From: Agapanthus africanus
Lineage: Eukaryota; Streptophyta; Magnoliopsida; Asparagales; Amaryllidaceae
Assembly: GCA_030015575.1 (NCBI GenBank)
Contig: CM057342.1
Location: forward strand, 622,633,348-622,697,347
Reading direction: 5' to 3'
DNA: 64,000 bases
A program made the position numbers and the translations under genes. The notes beneath the pieces are model-generated. The model saw only the letters and a program-made list of their open reading frames with translations, ran no database searches and was not told the origin of the DNA. This document shows, piece after piece, positions 23,823 through 36,500 of the stretch; the stretch's first letter is position 1, and each line of letters starts with the position of its first letter.

Positions 23823-24945
23823 ACCTTCATTTAATTCTTTATAACAACCGCGTTTTCATAAGTCGCATCCTGAAGCTCGTTTAATTCATTAAGTTGTAGC
23901 TTCCGATAGCTGCCCGCATCTTCAAGGTTGAAGTTTAGCTCTTAAATCACCAAAAATGCGTGATGCTCGATTTCAATAGGATGCGGAAAGCCTTTCCGTA
24001 TACAAGACGATAGGAAGACATGCCAAGATCAGTCTTATATGTAGTTCGGAATGCCCAAAGGGCATCGATCAATTTCAAACACCAGTCTTTACAGTTCTTG
24101 GAAACCGTTTTCTCCAATATTTGCTTAATTTGTTGATTTGAAATTTCGGCTTGCTCACTTTTTTGGGGGTGGTAGGGCATGGATAGGTTGTGATTAATTG
24201 CATATTTCCGCATCAAGGTCTCAAAAGACCTATTGCAGAAATGTGTCCCATTGTCGCTAATGATAGTGTGAGGGTGCCCGAACAGAGAAAAAATGTTTTC
24301 TTTCAAGAATCTAACGACAACCTTGTTATCGTTCGTCCGGCTCGGCATTGCCTCGACCTATTTGGAAATATAATCAATAGCTAAAAGAATGTACAGGTTC
24401 CCAAAAGAGTTGGGAAATGGGCCTATGAAATCTATCCCCTAAATATCGAACATCTCAACAACCAGAATTAGTTGGAGCGACATCTCATTTCTCCTGCAAA
24501 TCTGGCCCAAATGTTGGTACCGGGAACAAGTCTTGCAGTAATCATGTGCATCTTTGAAAAGTTTTAGCCAGTAAAAGCCACACTGCAAGACTTTCTCAGA
24601 TGTCTTTCTTGTGTTAAAATGCCCGCCACACGCTTGATCGTGGCAAACCGACAACACACTCTTCAACTCATTATCAGGAACACACCGGCGAATGATTTGG
24701 TCTAGACAATACTTGAACAGGTAGGGTTCGTCCCAGTAAAAGTGTTTTACACGGGAAAAAATCTAGGTTTGTCCTGACTCGACCATTCGCTTGGTACGAG
24801 TCCGTTGCTAAATAGTTCACAATATCTGCGAATCATGGTTTGCCAGATACTGTCAAGAGTTATTTATTAGGAAAAGTATCATTAATCGGTAGAGGAAGCG
24901 TCGGCGAAGAAGGAAGTCATGGAAGATGATCGACCACAACATTTT
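23823..24945 (-). pseudogene. Athila-like integrase, zinc-binding and DDE core part
   Basis: Central part of a Ty3/gypsy Athila-group pol. Minus strand, from the B junction: decayed connector, then HFYWDEPYLFKYC, DQIIRRCVPDNE, the zinc region with CHDQACGGHFN and CKTCSRYQ (H2C2), then DDE core: first D in GIDFIGPFPNSFGN, second D in IISDNGTHFCN, E in HPQKSEQAEISN, then ALWAFRTTYKTDLGMSSY. W codons are TAG at DI-GIDF and SK-VEA. The C-terminal part continues at 8932 after removal of copia A; the N-terminal part was displaced by copia B. Confidence 0.85.
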
Positions 24946-25151
24946 TGTTAGTTATATGTATGCCCTAGAGGCCAGTATTGTACATATGATGTATATTATA
25001 GTGGATGCTTGGACATATATAGAGATGACTTTCTTGCTCGACATGACAGTATGCTATCTGGTTGCTCTTTGTCTTAACTTGTAGACTTGTATTGTGATAC
25101 TGTCTTGCTCTTACATGCTGATGAAGCCCTCAGGATGTGTATTTGACTACC
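24946..25151 (+). repeat. 5' LTR of copia B, first part
   Basis: Starts TGTTAGTTATATG, as in E at 51914, and follows E closely to GTGTATTTGACTACC, where the Tekay element is inserted. Confidence 0.9.
25147..25151. repeat. Target-site duplication of Tekay element (left)
   Basis: CTACC, identical to 37035-37039. In E the uninterrupted LTR reads GACTACCTGGACTATGATG, confirming the insertion point. Confidence 0.9.
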
Positions 25152-28100
25152 TGTCATGACCCGCAGGTTACGGAACGTGACTGGCACTTAAGTTTACGAA
25201 ACGTCTAAAGACGTCCGTAAAATAAGTAAGCCAAAGCCCAGAAAACAAAACCAATTAAGCAAAAGAGTGAAGAAAACCCAATCAGTTGAAAGCGAGTTTA
25301 TCAAATAAGTCATGTAAAACCCTCTTTGAAAACAACATCAATTTTTCCGAAAATTTAGGCAGAGTCTCCTTTGTAAATACTGGCCCCCAAAATGGGTACA
25401 ACAAAAATATATATGAATCCAACAAATAAGGCATCCCCAAGCGGGAGCTAGCTCTTCGCCACAAGGCGGTCATAAATCCCACGCAAAATAAAGCAACAAC
25501 ATGCGAAATAATCATAATGAAGCATAAGAAAGACAGCATGTCGACTCAAGTGAGCTCGACCCCAAAATACAGCATAAAAGTCCACAAATCTCACAGTCTC
25601 ATCTCTAGGTCAATATACAATAATGCTGGTAGATACAGTAGATGGAGTGTACTAGATACAAAGAATATACAAGGTGGTACAAAAATAATGATATGACCCA
25701 CCTAGGAGCAAAACCTCGAGTCCAGGCAAAGGAGGCAAAAGAACAAGTGCGCCCGCCGCTACTGTACTGACGGAGCGGACCTGAAAAAGGCTGTGGCACA
25801 ACGGGGGTGAGTTGCCAACTCGTGAGTAATAAATAACATCTACAAAGGCTATCGTATGCATGCACACAAGCATCCTAGCATCTAAAATACAGGTATGACT
25901 GAATGCACTAGCAGGTGTGTATACAACATCAGTGTACTAATATGTATGCAACATGAATATCTGAGGTCTCAATAGGTATATATAAGAAACATTTTATCTC
26001 TTTTTGTTTTTAAAACTCTTTTAGAATGCCAGCGTAATACTTAAAGAATCGACGAGAACCGGTGTCCAGCAACGACACCTAAAAGCTGTCTCAAATCTCA
26101 TAAATCCATGTCATAGTGTCTCTGGCCTCAGCCATCCGGCTGACCCATCTCAATATCAATATCTCATCCTCTCGCGGCCCCGGTCGGTATCCTCTGGATA
26201 TCCGCCGTGCCCAATGAAGTCACCGGTAGGTAATCCGTCCCCTGCCAGGCTCATCGTCAGAACCACGAGCTTCTTGCCCCGGGGTACCCTACCGGGCCCA
26301 CCATGTACCCGAGGCGGTTCATCCAACTCCTCGAAACGGGTCTCAAAAACCACAGCAAACTCATAGTGGACGACACTTACATCACTAGAAAACCGCAATT
26401 TACATATTTTAAAATATAATAAGTTTAGAAATTTTGCAGCTTTCCCCCGAAATCCAGAATATCACAAAATCTCATGAAATCCTCATAAATGCATATGCCA
26501 ATGATAATGAATGCATATGGTGTCAATAATCAAGTTGCGATGTATGATTGATAGATTAGGCATGAACAATTAATATGATGAAGTACATGCACATGAATAG
26601 CAATTCTACGATTTCATTTTAAGGAATTAAAGCAATAGCGTAAGTTTAAGTATCAATTATAGTAAAAGGGTTCAATTTAAAGGTTGTCTAGTGTGGTGGC
26701 ATGGCAATTACCAGGGTGTGTGTGTGTAAGCATGAATAGTGCTCGTGCTGCATATAAAAACCCTGGCAATGGTGCAGGTGTCCTATAAATTGTTTCGTAT
26801 ATGTATGTCAATATAGGGCATGAATGTAGCAAATAATCATACAAGTATTACACCCCTAATTACTAACATTACTAAGAATCTTTTAAGTTACTAAAACTAT
26901 CGGGCGGCTCGCGCCATCCAACGATAGTCCCCCGTAGATGTTACATCTACTCACCGAAATCCCTAGCTAGTCACGTCCGATCACCGCTTTCCCCTTTCGA
27001 GCCGCGTCTGACGTCTCCGCGACCGAACCTGGAATTACATCAATACCAAACATAAGGTTACATATCAAGAATGACGCCCAAACGAAAATACTAGTGTTCA
27101 CTAGCTAGGTACAACGTGCACAAAGTCCGCGGAACATACGCGAAAATCGCAAAAATCTACAAGAAAGTCGATTTGGCCGCCCGGCAAAACTAAAACCCGA
27201 TTACTCAAAAATCCGCACTCACGCATCCTAAACGTCATAGTATATCTCAAAAATATCATCAAGATCTCGCAAATAGTTCATCACAATATTTTAATAAAAA
27301 CTAGTAAGCACAAAACTTGCTAATTTGGTGCAACATCGAAAATTAAAGATAAGGTTATCACAATCCAACACAAACATCCAACCACACAACTAGTTAGCCA
27401 CAATCACATAATTCTAACTCATTTACCATGCTTCAAAACCATTTTCCAAGCACAACCCTTTCTTGATTTTTTTTCTTATTAGCAATTGCAATTAAAATAC
27501 CATACTAGAAAAACTTAACTAACACTAATTTCAAACCCAATAGCAAGTTCACCTCTTAGATTTAGGTTAGCAAAACACTAGATAGCAAAGTAAATTAATT
27601 AACCTAATAATGGATTTCTAAACCCTAATTATAACTCAAGCCATGAACTATAAAAAACTTGATTAGAATTTAGCACAAAATTAACACTACAACAATTTAA
27701 CTTAAGAACCTAATCAAAAGAATTTAATTAGCAAGAAATTATACCTCAACTAAAGATCTAGCAAGAATAAATTTGCTTCAATGATGGCCTCATAGTACCA
27801 TGATTCCAAGCAAGAGAGGCTAAGAAGAATGGATTAAGGATGGGGATAATTTGTGAGGTTTAATTTGGATTTTAAAGGAATTTGAGATGAGTTTTGAAGA
27901 GAAAAAGAGAAGGGAAAATGAGGGCTGCAGCAAGTCAAGGTCGGCTGCTGGAAGGAAGTGGGGAGAGTGAGGAAATGGTGAAAAAAAAAGTCAAAGGTCA
28001 AGCCCATACCAATCACCCAAAAACCCATACCCAAAATAACATATTTAAAACCCTTTTCATATCAATTTCCTCATGTGAGTACAAACAAAAAAGAAAGCAA

Positions 28101-28603
28101 GGAACTTCAAGACCTGCTGAAGGTGGGGCCGGCCTAGGGGGTGTGGGGATGAGTGTGAGTGGATACAAAGAGGTTTTATGCAAAAAGACCCCCCACAAGT
28201 CCAAAATTGCAAGTTTTAGCTTAAAATTCAATAAATTTCGTTTTTTATAATAAAAATTAGTTAAAAATCAAAATAAAATACTAAAAATTTATGTTACAAC
28301 TAGATTTTAATTAACATGATTTTAATGCTTAATTTTACCCCATTTAAATTTGTATTTATCGCTAATTTAATGTATTTTCTTACCGGCTTAAAATAATATA
28401 AAAAAATTGAAAAATAGGGAAATTTTTTTAAATGACCAAAATTTCATAAGTAACTCATTAGCTACTAAAAACAAGCAATTACCTATCCATTTTAGGTATA
28501 ATTAGCCCTAAACTGCAAAATAACAAAAAGACGGTTTTCGGAAAAATACCGAATTTTCACCGATTTTCAGGAAAACACCAAAACGACTTTTCAAGGCGCT
28601 ACA
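25152..28603 (-). repeat. 3' LTR of Tekay element
   Basis: Plus-strand start TGTCATGACCC, end AAGGCGCTACA. Short ORFs in it (25282-28250) recur in the 5' LTR and are not genes. It contains a purine-rich stretch near 27890-27990 and the hairpin at 26707-26770. Confidence 0.95.
26707..26770 (-). other. Conserved hairpin in Tekay 3' LTR
   Basis: Arms ATTACCAGGGT (26707-26717) and ACCCTGGCAAT (26760-26770). On plus one position is A against C; in the sense (minus) RNA the same pair is G-U, so all 11 positions can pair. Flanks match those of the solo-LTR hairpin at 14242. Confidence 0.65.
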
Positions 28604-31600
28604 ATCTTCCCCCCTTAAAGAAATTCGGTCCTCGAATTTAAAAATATAGCTACGCGTACCTTCAAAGAGATGGGGATATTTCTTTCTCATCTCGCCCTCG
28701 GTCTCCCAGGTAACCTTCTCGCTGCTCGGGCTACGCCAAAGGACCTTGACGGTTGGTATAATCTTCGACCTCAACTTCTTCACCTGCCGATCCAGGATGG
28801 CCACCGGCTGCTCTGCAAAAGAAAGGTCGCGCTCTAGCTGGACTGTCGGGTGCTGAATCGCATGCGAAAGGTCGTGAAGGTACTTGCGGAGCATCGAAAC
28901 ATGGAAGACGGGGTGAACATCGAGAAAGCTGGGTGGAAGGGCCAAACGATATGCAACAGCGCCAACCCGCTCGAGGATCTCGAAGGGACCTACGAATCTA
29001 GGGCTAAGCTTCCCCTTTCGCCCAAAACGCATCACGCCCTTCATCGGAGAGACTTTCAGAAAAACATGGTCGCCAACTGCGAACTCTAATCTGCGACGGC
29101 GCCTGTCTGCATAGGATTTCTGTCTGCTCTGAGCTACCCTCATCCGGTCTCGAATCAACTGTATCTTCGCTGTCGTCTCCTCAACAAGCTGCGGCCCCAA
29201 AATACTGCTCTCACTGAGCTCTGTCCAACAGACGGGCGATCTGCATCTCCTCCCATACAATGCCTCGAAAGGTGCCATCTGAATAGTATCCTGGAAGCTG
29301 TTGTTGTAGGAGAACTCCACTAGAGGTAAATGACGATCCCAGCTACCACCAAAGTCTAAAACGCACGCTCTGAGCATGTCCTCGAGAGTCTGAATGGTCC
29401 GCTCTGACTGTCCGTCGGTCTGCGGATGAAACGCTGTGCTGAAGCTCAAACGAGTGCCCAAGGCCTCCTGAAGTCTCTGCCAAAGTCGGCTGGTGAACTG
29501 AGTGCCTCGATCTGACACGATACAAGTCGGTACGCCATGTAGTCGCACGATCTCGTCAATATAGAGCTGAGCATACTGAGCGAAGCTGAAAGTGGTCTTC
29601 ACTGGTAGGAAGTGAGCCGCTTTCGTCAATCTATCCACGATCACCCATATGGAGTCGTACCCTCGGCTGGTCCTGGGTAGACCCACAACGAAGTCCATCG
29701 AAATCTGCTCCGATTTCCACTCTGGAATGGGTAACGGCTGTAGCTCTCCTGCGGGCCTCTGGTGCTCGGCCTTGACTTGCTGACAAGTCAGGCATCTCGA
29801 AACGAACTCCGCAATGTCCCTCTTCATCCCGTCCCACCAGTAGGTCTCTCTCATATCATGGTACATCTTGGTGGAACCGGGGTGGACACTATACACTGAT
29901 CGGTGTGCCTCTTCAAGAATGTCGCGCCGCAATCCATCAGCATCTGGTACGCACAGTCTAGATCCATATCGTAAAATCCCCTGATCGTCAATCACGAACT
30001 CGGAAAATCTGCCCTGTCCCATCTGTGCCATGATCTCTAAGCAACGGTCGTCACTGCGCTGTGCCTCATATATACGGTCAAGCAACTGTGGGCGTGCACG
30101 AACATGCGCGAGCTGTCCCCCTGTCTGAGTGAACTCGAGCTCAACTCGGCTGTCGCATAACATCTGCCAATCTGCTGACGACTGCCTCTGCACTGCGCGC
30201 AAAAAGGATAGACTACCCCCGGGCCTCCTACTCAACGCATCTGCCACCATATTCGCCTTGCCTGGGTGATATAAGATCTCGCAGTCGTAGTCTTTCACCA
30301 ACTCCATCCAACGACGCTGTCTGAGGTTCAGGTCTCGCTGCTGAAATATGTATTTTAAGCTCTTGTGGTCTGTGAATATCTGACACGACTCGCCGTATAG
30401 GTAATGTCGCCAAAATTTCAGTGCAAAGACCACTGCAGCCATCTCCAAATCGTGAGTGGGGTAGTTTTGTTCGTGCCTCTTCAACTGCCGAGAAGCATAA
30501 GCGATCACCCGGCCATGCTGCATCAATACGCATCCTAATCCCACTCGCGAAGCATCACAGTAGACCACAAATCCGCCTGATCCCGAAGGCAAAGATAATA
30601 CCGGCGCCGTAGTCAAACGTGTCCGCAGCTGCTGAAAACTGCGCTCGCACTCCTCCGTCCAGACGAAAGGAACTCCCTTCTGGGTCAAACCGGTCAAAGG
30701 TGCAGCTATACGGGAGAAGTCCTGAACAAAACGCCTGTAGTAGCCTGCCAGGCCTAGAAAACTACGAATCTCAGTAACCGATGTAGGTCGGGGCCACTGC
30801 TGAACAGCCTCAATCTTCTTCGGGTCCACACAAATGCCGTCTCTCGTAACCACGTGACCCAAGAATCCAACGCTGTCCAGCCAGAATGCACACTTGGAGA
30901 ACTTTGCGAACAGCTGGTGCTCCCTCAGAGTCTGTAACGTAATCCGCAAGTGCTGCTCGTGCTCCTCTCTGCTCCGGGAGTACACCAAGATATCGTCGAT
31001 AAACACGATGATGAACAAGTCAAGATACGGCCTGAATGTACGGTTCATCAAATCCATGAATGCTGCTGGGGCGTTGGTGAGTCCGAACGACATCACCAAA
31101 AACTCATAGTGGCCATAGCGTGTACGGAAGGCTGTCTTCGGTATATCCTCCTGCCGGACTCGCAGCTGGTGGTATCCTGATCGCAAGTCGATCCTCGAAA
31201 AATATCCCACACCCTGAAGCTGGTCGAACAAATCATCAATGCGTGGCAGCGGATATCTGTTCCGAACGGTAACTTTGTTCAGCTGGCGGTAGTCGATACA
31301 TAAGCGCAAACTTCCATCCTTCTTCTTGACAAACAGGACCGGAGCACCCCACGGAGAAACACTAGGTCGAATAAGCCCCTTATCTAACAAATCCTGCAAC
31401 TGATCCTTCAGCTCTCGAAGCTCTGCCGGGGCCATCCGATAAGGCGGTATAGAAATAGGCCCCGAGCCGGGAATCAAATCAATGCAGAACTCAACATCGC
31501 GCTCAGGCGGTAGCCCAGGTAGCTCATCAGGGAAAACATCAGGGAACTCACAAACTACCGGGACCCGGTCCAACGGGACCTCTGCAGCTCGAGTATCGCA

Positions 31601-33346
31601 AATATACGCTAAGAATCCCTGACATCCCTTCCGCAAGAGCTGACCAGCGCGAAGAGACGAAATCAAGCTGGGAAGGGTGACGCTGCGGTCTCCCTGAATA
31701 ACAAGGACTGGCTCTCCCGGAAAGCTAAATATGACTGCCTTCTCACGGCAGTCCACCGAAGCATAACAAGTGGCTAGCCAATCCATGCCCAGAAGCACAT
31801 CAAAGTCCAACATATCGAGGAGAATCAAATCAACCGATGAATCCCTCTCCCCGATACGAACGGAACACAATCGAAATACAAAACGAGCGACAAACGACTC
31901 GCCTACCGGAGTAACAACAACAAGCGGATGATCTAACGACGACGACTCACGGCCCAACATCGGTGCAAAGTGTGTAGAGACGTACGAATGTGTAGAACCT
32001 GGGTCAAATAATACCATGGCGTCGAAAGAACAAACTGGCAAGGTACCTGTCACAACGGCATTGGATGCCTGCGCATCCTGCGGTGTCAAAGCAAAAACTC
32101 GGGCCTGTCCTCCACCGATAGCGGGCTGACCTCGACCTCGGCCTCTGCCTCCTCGTCCTCTCTGGACAGGACCGCCGCGTCCACGGCCTCTGGGTGCACC
32201 TAACTGGCGTGGAGTATCGCCTGTGGTAGGAAGTAGGGCTCTCTGAGGAGGGGGTGGCGATGGTGGTAGGGTCACATGCGGAACTGTCGCTGCTCCCTGT
32301 CGTCTCGCCGGAGAGTCTCTGACAAGATGGTGCAAACTCCCGCACCCAAAACACCCTGGCGACGGCTGCTGCCCCTGGGGATAAGAACCATATAACTGTC
32401 CCCGCCCAAATCCTCTGCCAGGCCTATCTCTCGGAAAGAATCTGGCGCGCTGCCTTTGAGACGGTACATCGGTGCAAATCCTCTTCGGCCCAGAAACGGC
32501 CGAAGTCTGTGATATGCGTGCCTCCATCCGCAATGCCGTATCCATAGCAGCTGAATAAGTGTCGTAGTGCTGGGCGCCAATGGCAAGATATAGCTGGGCA
32601 TCAAGTCCCTGTACGAACCTCTTCACCATCTTCTCCTCGGTATCCACCAAATACTGAGCATATTGGGATAACTGTGTAAACTGGATGTCATACTCAGACA
32701 CCGTCATCCCAGGTGTCTTGACTAAGGCCTCGAAGCTACGAGCTCTGGCGTCACGAAAGCTTTCTGGAAGGAAACGGGCTAGAAAGACCGCTGTAAACTC
32801 GACCTAAGTCATAGGCGGTAGACCTGCAGCTCGACCTCTCAAGACTGACTCCCACCATGTCTGCGCGAGACCCTCTAGTCGGAAACTCGCAAGCTCTACC
32901 CATCGATCATCCGAACATCTCAGCGAACGGCAGATCCTGGCTAAACTGTCAAGGAACGTCTGTGGGTCCTCCGCTGCCTCGATGCCGGTGAATACTGGAG
33001 GTCTCAGCCTCATGAAATCCTGTAGTGAAACCGGAATGGCCACGGTGGTAGTAGTAGGAGCAGGTATCATGGTCGTCTGTGATGTAGTAGGTACGTCATC
33101 CGGCCTCGGTGTACGACTGGCTGCAACTAGGGATCCTACCATTTGACGTAGCTCCTGCATGCCTCCCATCATTTGTCGCAACTCCTCCATACCAGTCTCG
33201 AGCCTATCCATACGGCCTGGGGAAGGTGGATCGGTCTGTCCCTGCGGCGTAGGCATACCACCCTGCTCAGTCCTAGTCTCGGACGAGCCATCTCGAATCT
33301 CGTCTCGGGCGGCAGCCCTCTGTGCCCTCGTAGCCTTCGGCGGCAT
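28508..33346 (-). CDS. gag-pol: Tekay gag-pol polyprotein with one in-frame stop
   Basis: Polyprotein for particle formation, reverse transcription and integration. Starts [16 protein letters not shown] (33346). A TAG at 32804-32806 (likely W originally; MT-stop-VEFTAVF) splits it into 180 and 1399+ residue parts in the same frame. Order: gag with WWESVLRGR, knuckle [14 protein letters not shown] (last Cys of CCHC is Ser), protease [15 protein letters not shown] with [10 protein letters not shown] and FIDD (30992-31003), RNase H with [10 protein letters not shown], integrase zinc region ([19 protein letters not shown]), DDE ([30 protein letters not shown]), GPF module, chromodomain [22 protein letters not shown]. 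The frame continues through the polypurine tract and ends inside the 3' LTR at 28508. All catalytic residues I checked are present. Confidence 0.95.
28604..28620 (-). other. Polypurine tract of Tekay element
   Basis: Minus strand CTTTAAGGGGGGAAGAT next to the LTR start TGTAGCGCC. It lies inside the open reading frame, where it encodes SLRGED. Confidence 0.9.
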
Positions 33347-33560
33347 AGTGGCTGTTACAGGAAAACGGATAATAAGAACAGTGCAATAGAATCATAGGAT
33401 ACACGGAATTGAAGAAGGAATTTCAAGCAAGTATCCTAAAGTCACTTAGGCGGAGTACCGTATCGCAAGTATGCCGCGGACATACACATGCTACGTTACC
33501 CTACTTAAGTCACTTACTTCATCTACCAAGGGTCATCCTACACTCAAAAAGGTAAAACCT

Positions 33561-33573
33561 CGCTCTGATACCA
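33561..33573 (-). other. Primer-binding site of Tekay element
   Basis: Minus strand TGGTATCAGAGCG, separated from the LTR end (..CATGACA) by AAGT. Complementary to initiator-Met tRNA. Confidence 0.9.
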
Positions 33574-33577
33574 ACTT

Positions 33578-36500
33578 TGTCATGACCCGCAGGGTACGGA
33601 ACGTGGCTGGCACTTAAGTTTACGAAACGTCTAAAGACGTCCGTAAAATAAGTAAGCCAAAGCCCAGAAAACAAAACCAATTAAGCAAAAGAGTGAAGAA
33701 AACCCAATCAGTTGAAAGCGAGTTTATCAAATAAGTCATGTAAAACCCTCTTTGAAAACAACATCAATTTTTCCGAAAATTTCGGCAGAGTCTCCTTTGT
33801 AAATACTGGCCCCCAAAATGGGTACAACAAAAATATATATGAATCCAACAAATAAGGCATCCCCAAGCGGGAGCTAGCTCTTCGCCACAAGGCGGTCACA
33901 AATCCCACACAAAATAAAGTGACAACATGCGAAATAATCATAATGAAGCATAAGAAAGACAGCATGTCGACTCAAGTGAGCTCGACCCCAAAATACAGCA
34001 TAAAAGTCCACAAATCTCACAGTCTCATCTCTAGGTCAATATATAATAATGCTGGTAGATACAGTAAATGGATTGTACTAGATACAAAGAATATAAAAGG
34101 TGGTACAAAAATAATGATATGACCCACCTAGGAGCAAAACCTCGAGTCCAGGCAAAGGAGGCAAAAGAACAAGTGCGCCCGCCGCTACTGTACTGACGGA
34201 GCGGACCTGAAAAAGGCTGTGGCACAACGGGGGTGAGTTGCCAACTCGTGAGTAATAAATAACATCTACAAAGGCTATCGTATGCATGCACACAAGCATC
34301 CTAGCATCTAAAATACAGGTATGACTGAATGCACTAGCAGGTGTGTATACAACATCAGTGTACTAATATGTATGCAACATGAATATCTGAGGTCTCAATA
34401 GGTATATATAAGAAACATTTTATCTCTTTTTGTTTTTAAAACTCTTTTAGAATGCCAACATAATACTCAAAGAATCGACGAGAACCGGTGTCCAGCAACG
34501 ACACATAAAAGCTGTCTCAAATCTCATAAATCCATGTCATAGTGTCTCTGGCCTCAGCCATCCGGCTGACCCATCTCAATATCAATATTTCATCCTCTCG
34601 CGGCCCCGGTCGGTATCCTCTGGATATCCGCCGTGCCCAATGAAGTCACCGGTAGGTAATCCGTCCCCTGCCAGGCTCATCGTCAGCACCACGAGCTTCT
34701 TGCCCCGGGGTACCCTACCGGGCCCACCATGTACCCGAGACGGTTCATCCAACTCCTCAAAACGGGTCTTAAAAACCATAGCAAACTCATGGTGGACGAC
34801 ACTTACATCACTAGAAAACCGCAATTTACATATTTTAAAATATAATAAGTTTAGAAATTTTGCGGCTTTCCCCCGAAATCCAGAATATCACAAAATCTCA
34901 TGAAATCCTCATAAATGCATATGCCAATGATAATGAATGCATATGGTGTCAATAATCAAGTTGCGATGTATGATTGATAGATTAGGCATGAACAATTAAT
35001 ATGATGAAGTACATGCACATGAATAGCAATTCTACGATTTCATTTTAAGTAATTAAAGCAATAGCGTAAGTTTAAGTATCAATTATAGTAAAAGGGTTCA
35101 ATTTAAAGGTTGTCTAGTGTGGTGGCATGGCAATTACCAGGGTGTGTGTGTAAGCATGAATAGTGCTCGTGCTGCATATAAAAACCCTGGCAATGGTGCA
35201 GGTGTCCTATAAATGGTTTCGTATATGTATGTCAATATAGGACATGAATGTAGCAAATAATCATACAAGTATTACACCCCTAATTACTAACATTACTAAG
35301 AATCTTTTAAGTTACTAAAACTATCGGGCGGCTCGCGCCATCCAACGATAGTCCCCCGTAGATGTTACATCTACTCACCGAAATCCCTAGCTAGTCACGT
35401 CCGATCACCGCTTTCCCCTTTCGAGCCGCGTCTGACGTCTCCGCGACCGAACCTGGAATTACATCAATACCAAACATAAGGTTACATATCAAGAATGACG
35501 CAAAACCCAAACGAAAATACTAGTGTTCACTAGCTAGGTACAACGTGCACAAAGTCCGCGGAACACACGCGAAAATCGCGAAAATCTACAAGAAAGTCGA
35601 TTTGGCCGCCCGGCAAAACTAAAACCCGATTACTCAAAAATCCGCACTCACGCATCCTAAACGTCATAGGATATCTCAAAAATATCATCAAGATCTCGCA
35701 AATAGTTCATCACAATATTTTAATAAAAACTAGTAAGCACAAAACTTGCTAATTTGGTGCAACATCGAAAATTAAAGATAAGGTTATCACAATCCAACAC
35801 AAACATCCAACCTCATAACTAGTTAGCCACAATCACATAATTCCAACTCATTTACCATGCTTCAAAACCATTTTCCAAACACAACCCTTTCTTGATTTTT
35901 TTTCTTATTAGCAATTGCAATTAAAAAACCATACTAGAAAAACTTAACTAACACTAATTTCAAACCCAATAGCAAGTTCACCTCTTAGATTTAGGTTAGC
36001 AAAATACTAGATAGCAAAGTAAATTAATTAACCTAATAATGGATTTCTAAACCCTAATTATAACTCAAGCCATGAACTATAAAAAACTAGATTAGAATTT
36101 AGCACAAAATTAACACTACAACAATTTAACTTAAGAACTTAATCAAAAGAATTTAATTAGCAAGAAATTATACCTCAACTAAAGATCTAGCAAGAATAAA
36201 TTTGCTTCAATGATGGCCTCATAGCACCATGATTCCAAGCAAGAGAGGCTAAGAAGAATGGATTAAGGATGGGGATTAATTTGTGAGGTTTAATTTGGAT
36301 TTTAAAGGAATTTGAGATGAGTTTTGAAGAGAAAAAGAGAAGGGAAAATGAGGGCTGCAGCTAGTCAAGGTCGGCTACTGGAAGGAAGTGGGGAGAGTGA
36401 GGAAATGGTGAAAAAAAAAGTCAAAGGTCAAGCCCATACCAATCACCCAAAAACCCATATCCAAAATAACATATTTAAAACCCTTTTCATATCAATTTCC

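Larger units (their letters stand above)
6727..24945 (-). mobile_element. Athila-like Ty3/gypsy element, interrupted by copia A
   Basis: Minus-oriented gypsy element: 3' LTR at 6727-8382, polypurine tract, untranslated stretch 8399-8658, integrase C-terminus (8659-8932), then copia A, then integrase core and zinc-binding region (23823-24945). With A and one GAAAC copy removed, the integrase reads on across the junction: the region ending in ELNELQDATYENAVVIKN is followed by HDKHLICKSF and then the GPF..PHG module, the usual order for Athila-group integrases. The upstream part (RNase H, RT, gag, 5' LTR) was displaced by copia B at 24946 and is not seen. Confidence 0.75.
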
